Positions 6,696-9,808 of a stretch of 9,808 bases of DNA are shown one piece after another (the stretch's first letter is position 1; every line of letters starts with the position of its first letter). The position numbers were made by a program, and so were the translations under genes. The notes under the pieces were generated by a model that saw only the letters and a list, made by a program, of their open reading frames with translations, made no database searches and was not told the origin of the DNA. Source of the DNA: CALMEE01 sp041748315 (GTDB lineage Bacteria > Planctomycetota > Planctomycetia > Pirellulales > Pirellulaceae); assembly GCA_041748315.1 (NCBI GenBank), contig JBGTDM010000166.1, positions 1 to 9,808 of the forward strand, in the 5' to 3' direction.

Positions 6696-6758
6696 ATGCC
6701 ACACAACAGTCAAGGCGTCCTGCCAGCGATCAAAGTGCTTGTACGTTTTTATACTTAA
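6696..6758 (+). CDS. Candidate 20-aa small ORF with consensus ribosome binding site
   Basis: An ATG at 6696 is preceded at seven bases by GGAGGT (6684-6689), the best Shine-Dalgarno of any start in the window, and opens 20 sense codons ending in TAA. The peptide is MPHNSQGVLPAIKVLVRFYT: basic, with a short hydrophobic middle. The ORF begins 13 bases after the mog stop, so it could be co-translated with mog. I recognise no family. It may be a true small protein, a leader peptide for downstream genes, or a chance ORF. Confidence 0.3.
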   Translation: MPHNSQGVLPAIKVLVRFYT

Positions 6759-6969
6759 TCTTTTCAAGTGATCGACATTCGTTTTGCACGTCGCATCCGA
6801 TAGGCGCCCGCTGGTTGGTATTCATTCAATATCAAATCCGCGGCAATCTCAATCGAATTCGTGGCGCTCGAATTGGCATTGTGGCCAAACGGGATCGATT
6901 TGTTTAAAATATCGAGTGACTTTCTCGATTTGACAGGTGTTAACCGAAAATCATTTACGGAACATAGCG
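6759..6969. other. Spacer upstream of the ankyrin/propeller gene
   Basis: No gene seen. A TAAAAT (6905-6910) could be a -10 element but lacks a good -35 at 17 bases. It is followed immediately by the inverted repeat ATCGAG/CTCGAT (6911-6916 and 6924-6929, seven-base loop), and TCGATTTG occurs twice (6895-6902 and 6925-6932). These would be well placed for an operator or leader hairpin, but the evidence is only positional. A TATACT (6750-6755) inside the end of the preceding small ORF is another weak -10 candidate. Confidence 0.3.
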
Positions 6970-8766
6970 ATGAAACAACGAACGCGTTTGGGCTTTTTGA
7001 TCGCATTGGTCACTTTTCTCTTTTATGTTAATGCATCCTTGGGTCAAGACGACACGACTGAATACACGCCGAGCGATCTTTGGCAAGCAGCCCGTTCGGG
7101 AAACGTGGAACTTGCAACCATGATTCTTGATCGTGGAGTCTCCGTTGATGCCAAGACCAACTATCAAGCCACAGCATTATCATTTGCGGCGGAGCGCGGA
7201 CATTTACAAATGGTCAAACTACTGATCGAACGAGGAGCCGAGGTCAACAATCGGGACACGTTTTATAACGCGACTCCTTTGAGCTGGGCGCAAATGGGCT
7301 CACATGGGGAAGTCGTCGATTATCTCAAGGAACGCGGCGCCGAAGCCGGTTTTGGCCGAACCCAGACGGCAAACAGTTCGGCACCCGCCGCATCGCCCGA
7401 CAATACTGAGAGCAATGAGGAGGTGGCTGCCGAAGTATTCCTGCCGAGTTCACCGGAATCACGCCTTGCCGATCGTCAGGTCTCATCGGAGAACTGGCCA
7501 CAATTTCGAGGAACGGCAGCTCGAGGCATCGCGGATGGTCAAGATCCGCCGATTCAATGGGATGTTGCGACCGGCGACGGAGTCGCTTGGAAGATTGACA
7601 TTCCGGGGTTGGGTCATTCATGCCCTTCGATTTGGGGGGACCGGATCTTTTTAACGACGGCGATAAGCAGCGCCAACAACGATTCGATTAAAATCGGTAA
7701 CTATGGCTCAGTGAATTCCGTCGATGATGATTCCGAACACGAATTCTTGGTAATCGCGATTGATAAGCACAATGGCGAAATCATTTGGCAGCAAACTGCA
7801 TTGACGACCGTCCCCCGCGTGAAACGTCACTTGAAGTCGACTCACGCGAATCCGACCGTGGCCTGTGATGCGACGTCCCTGGTCGCTTTTTTTGGGACTG
7901 AAGGCCTGTTTTGCTACTCGCATGACGGTGAGTTGAAATGGAAACAAGATCTCGGCTTCCTCGATAGTGGTTGGTTTTATGATCGTGAATACCAGTGGGG
8001 ATTTGCCGCATCGCCTGTGATCTTTGAGAATTTGGTGATTATTCAATGTGATATTCAAGAGGATTCGTTTATCGCGGCGTATCATCTCGAAACCGGTGAA
8101 CCTGCTTGGCGTACTGACCGAAATGAAATCCCTGGTTGGTCGTCGCCCACGGTTTATTTTGATGGTGATCGACCACTGATTGCAACCAATGGCACACGTG
8201 GGATTCGTGGTTACGATGCGCGAACCGGTGAGGAAGTCTGGTCCTTTGCTGCAGACAACTCTGAGATTGTGACGCCGACCCCGTTTGTATCGCAGGGTAA
8301 AATCTTCGTCACCGCAGGCTACTCCCCCATCATGCCAATTTACGCCATCGCCGTTGGCGCGCGAGGGGAAATTTCTCTCGATGAAAACGAGTTGTCCAGC
8401 GAGCAAGTCGTCTGGTCCCATCGTCGCGGAGGGCCGTACATGCCGAGTCCGATCGCTTACGGAGACTATTTCTATGTTTGCAACAATACCGGTGTACTCA
8501 CCTGTTATCACTTGCCAACCGGAACCGAGGTGTACAAAGAACGGTTGAAGGGAGAATCTTCACTCAGCTTTGTTGCATCGCCCGTTGCCGCCGATGGGCA
8601 CCTCTATTTCGTCAGCGAAAATGGTCAAGTCATCGTCGTTAAATCAGGGCCGGAATTTGAGCAACTTGCTGTCAATCAAACGGACATGAACGTACTTTCT
8701 ACACCGGCGATTTCCGGCGGAACAATAATTATCCGTGGTCAGAAGTCATTAATGGCTTTTGATTAG
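6970..8766 (+). CDS. Exported ankyrin-repeat / PQQ-like beta-propeller protein
   Basis: 598 aa from the ATG at 6970. Residues 1-25 are a Sec signal peptide: KQRTR, a hydrophobic core LGFLIALVTFLFYV, and a likely cut after NASLG. Three ankyrin repeats follow at about 36-60, 66-97 and 100-127 (TALSFAAERGHLQMVKLLIE is the most canonical), then a Ser/Ala/Glu-rich linker (128-172). From NWPQFRG (175-181) to the end is a PQQ-like (quinoprotein dehydrogenase-type) propeller, with blade motifs such as VAWKIDIPG, AIDKHNGEIIWQ, YHLETGEPAWR, YDARTGEEVWSF and CYHLPTGTEVYK. I see no metal or quinone ligand set proving catalysis, and many such planctomycete domains may be binding scaffolds. A GTG at 6937 would add 11 residues but spoil the signal peptide. 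Likely periplasmic or surface-exposed; specific role unknown. Confidence 0.9.
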   Translation: MKQRTRLGFLIALVTFLFYVNASLGQDDTTEYTPSDLWQAARSGNVELATMILDRGVSVDAKTNYQATALSFAAERGHLQMVKLLIERGAEVNNRDTFYNATPLSWAQMGSHGEVVDYLKERGAEAGFGRTQTANSSAPAASPDNTESNEEVAAEVFLPSSPESRLADRQVSSENWPQFRGTAARGIADGQDPPIQWDVATGDGVAWKIDIPGLGHSCPSIWGDRIFLTTAISSANNDSIKIGNYGSVNSVDDDSEHEFLVIAIDKHNGEIIWQQTALTTVPRVKRHLKSTHANPTVACDATSLVAFFGTEGLFCYSHDGELKWKQDLGFLDSGWFYDREYQWGFAASPVIFENLVIIQCDIQEDSFIAAYHLETGEPAWRTDRNEIPGWSSPTVYFDGDRPLIATNGTRGIRGYDARTGEEVWSFAADNSEIVTPTPFVSQGKIFVTAGYSPIMPIYAIAVGARGEISLDENELSSEQVVWSHRRGGPYMPSPIAYGDYFYVCNNTGVLTCYHLPTGTEVYKERLKGESSLSFVASPVAADGHLYFVSENGQVIVVKSGPEFEQLAVNQTDMNVLSTPAISGGTIIIRGQKSLMAFD

Positions 8767-8962
8767 GTTTAAGCGATCAGATGGTTTCGTCGTCGCTGGT
8801 CAGTTCCAGACATCATGATCCTGGTTGGACTCTCATACACGTACGTGACTCAGGATTGATCACGAGCCAGATCATGAGCCCGGCATCGTTGAGTGCCAAA
8901 TCGCGAATCAAACGTCAACTTACACGTGCCAGCCACAGGGGTTCATCCCAGGCGGGTGCAAT
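8767..8962. other. Non-coding spacer with long imperfect inverted repeat
   Basis: No credible gene. CATGATCCTGG (8814-8824) is nearly complementary to CCAGATCATG (8867-8876), with one base missing on the right arm. ATCCTG (8818-8823) also pairs with CAGGAT (8851-8856), and the perfect palindrome CACGTACGTG (8838-8847) lies in the centre. Without a T-run it is not a standard terminator for the propeller gene, but it could fold at the end of that transcript. Confidence 0.35.
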
Positions 8963-9550
8963 CCAACAATTACATTCAAAAAACACGCTAAAGCGTGAAC
9001 TCCAACGCTGGAGTTCAGCCTTCAGGCTGTCCGCGCGCCAACTTCTTCACGCAACGCTTGGTAATTGAGATACAAAAAGCACGCTAAAGCTTGAACTCCA
9101 ACAATCGCATTCAAAAAACACGCTAAAGCGTGAACTCCAACGTTGGAGTTCAGCCTTTAGGCTGCCCGTGCGCCAACCTTCTTTACGCAATGCTTGGTAA
9201 TTGAGTTACGAAAAGCACGCTGAAGCGTGAACTCCAACAATCGCATTCAAAAAACACGCTGAAGCGTGAACTCCAACGTTGGAGTTCAGCCTTTAGGCTG
9301 CCCGTGCGCCAACCTTCTTTACGCAATGCTTGGTAATTGAGTTACGAAAAGCACGCTGAAGCGTGAACTCCAACAATTACATTCAAAAAGCACGCTGAAG
9401 CGTGAACTCCAACGCTGGAGTTCAGCCTTCAGGCTGTCCGCTCGCCAACTTCTTCACGCAACGCTTGGTAATTGAGATACAAAAAGCACGCTAAAGCGTG
9501 AACTCCAACAATCGCATTCAAAAAACACGCTAAAGCGTGAACTCCAACAA
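8963..9550. repeat. Tandem array of palindromic repeats (four 135-136 bp units plus partial)
   Basis: Four units start at 8966, 9101, 9237 and 9373 (135, 136, 136 and 135 bases), with a fifth, truncated one at 9508-9550 and a partial element before the first. Each unit has a 46-base core of three abutting palindromes: CACGCTRAAGCGTG, then GAACTCCAACGTTGGAGTTC (perfect in units 2 and 3, one central mismatch in 1 and 4), then CAGCCTTTAGGCTG or CAGCCTTCAGGCTG. Cores are at 8984-9029, 9119-9164, 9255-9300 and 9391-9436. A unique-looking but conserved stretch of about 50 bases follows, ending in GGTAATTGAG, then a 39-base element with another CACGCTRAAGCGTG. Units 1 and 4 share one set of variants, units 2 and 3 another. 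This resembles REP/BIME-type extragenic repeats. No transposase is visible. Confidence 0.9.
9080..9118. repeat. 39-bp element, first full copy
   Basis: First full copy of the shorter repeat: CACGCTAAAGCTTG, then AACTCCAACAAT, CGCATTC and an A-run, leading straight into the next palindromic core. Further copies are at 9216-9254, 9352-9390 and 9487-9525. This copy alone has T for G in the right arm of the hairpin (AGCTTG), breaking the palindrome. Counting cores and elements together, the 14-base hairpin occurs nine times, spaced alternately 96-97 and 39 bases. Confidence 0.85.
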
Positions 9551-9808
9551 ACATGCGAATACTAACATCATTTTTAGATCTGCTCGTATATCAATACAGA
9601 AATCAACCATCATTGATTGAGCGTCGTAATAGCCTGGCTGAATTCGGCGTAATTCTGGCCCAAATTTCAATAATTGTCAAAACAGGCACTTTGCTCGCTA
9701 ATTTTCGCGTTTCCTGGTGCATTATTGCCGAATGTTGGCGAGTTATATTCGTCAAACGAGCGAGTTTCCTACCACCATCGCCATACAGGAAAATAATTTG
9801 ATAAATTG
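9551..9808. other. AT-rich sequence after the repeat array
   Basis: The array stops abruptly at about 9550 and the base composition becomes AT-richer. An 82-codon open frame (9553-9801) starts four bases after a repeat fragment, has no ribosome binding site and no recognisable protein features, so I do not call it a gene. I see no other supported feature before the window ends. Confidence 0.4.

Noticed and set aside
7708..8511. 267-codon open frame on the minus strand inside the propeller gene
   Set aside because: It lies fully antisense to a well-supported coding region, has no recognisable domain, and its composition is what a reverse-frame shadow gives.
8781..9068. 95-codon + strand frame after the propeller gene
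   Set aside because: Half of it is translated palindromic repeat, there is no ribosome binding site, and nothing in it resembles a protein family.
8963..9550. CRISPR array
   Set aside because: The intervals between hairpins are themselves repeated and come in two alternating lengths (39 and 96-97 bases start to start), so there are no unique spacers; no cas genes are present.
9684..9700. Sigma54-like -24/-12 element (GGCAC followed ten bases after GG by GC)
   Set aside because: The -12 part is TCGC instead of TTGC and no gene lies downstream in the window, so it is most likely chance.
9553..9801. 82-codon + strand frame at the window end
   Set aside because: It begins right at the array edge, has no Shine-Dalgarno, and shows no domain, signal peptide or convincing coding character.

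Overview
The window looks like a piece of a Planctomycetota chromosome, probably from the Pirellulaceae or a relative. The evidence is a caspase-family protein with accessory domains, an exported PQQ-type beta-propeller opening with the 'NWPQFRG' signature common in planctomycete proteins, moderate GC, long intergenic spacers, and an rpsB-tsf pair followed by an unrelated gene. This placement is an inference from gene style. All genes I can support lie on the + strand.

Layout. Positions 1-1698 hold the 3' part of a caspase-like (peptidase C14) gene; its N-terminus lies outside the window, and the caspase domain is joined to a LolA-like domain and a small C-terminal domain. Positions 1994-3382 hold a compact two-gene unit: a low-molecular-weight tyrosine-phosphatase-family protein and a fructosamine/ribulosamine 3-kinase. 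They are in the same reading frame, separated by one TAG and 27 bases, and together suggest a protein-deglycation (Amadori repair) module. A spacer of about 570 bases, rich in hairpins, carries a candidate promoter and a structured leader for rpsB (3953-4744). After a 250-base spacer with two adjoining hairpins comes tsf (4995-5825), then a clear intrinsic terminator (5994-6025).

Downstream, mog (molybdopterin adenylyltransferase) most likely starts at a TTG at 6137; the longer frame beginning at 5990 runs through the terminator. A 20-codon ORF with a consensus ribosome binding site follows mog at once (6696-6758). Next is an exported protein with ankyrin repeats and a PQQ-like propeller (6970-8766). 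The last kilobase has no convincing gene. Its centre (8963-9550) is a striking array of four 135-136 bp units, each built from three abutting palindromes plus a 39 bp element, in an A-B-B-A order of sequence variants.

The main points for follow-up are the deglycation pair, the possible RNA switch at the rpsB start codon, the palindromic array, the unusual domain fusions, and the small ORF after mog.
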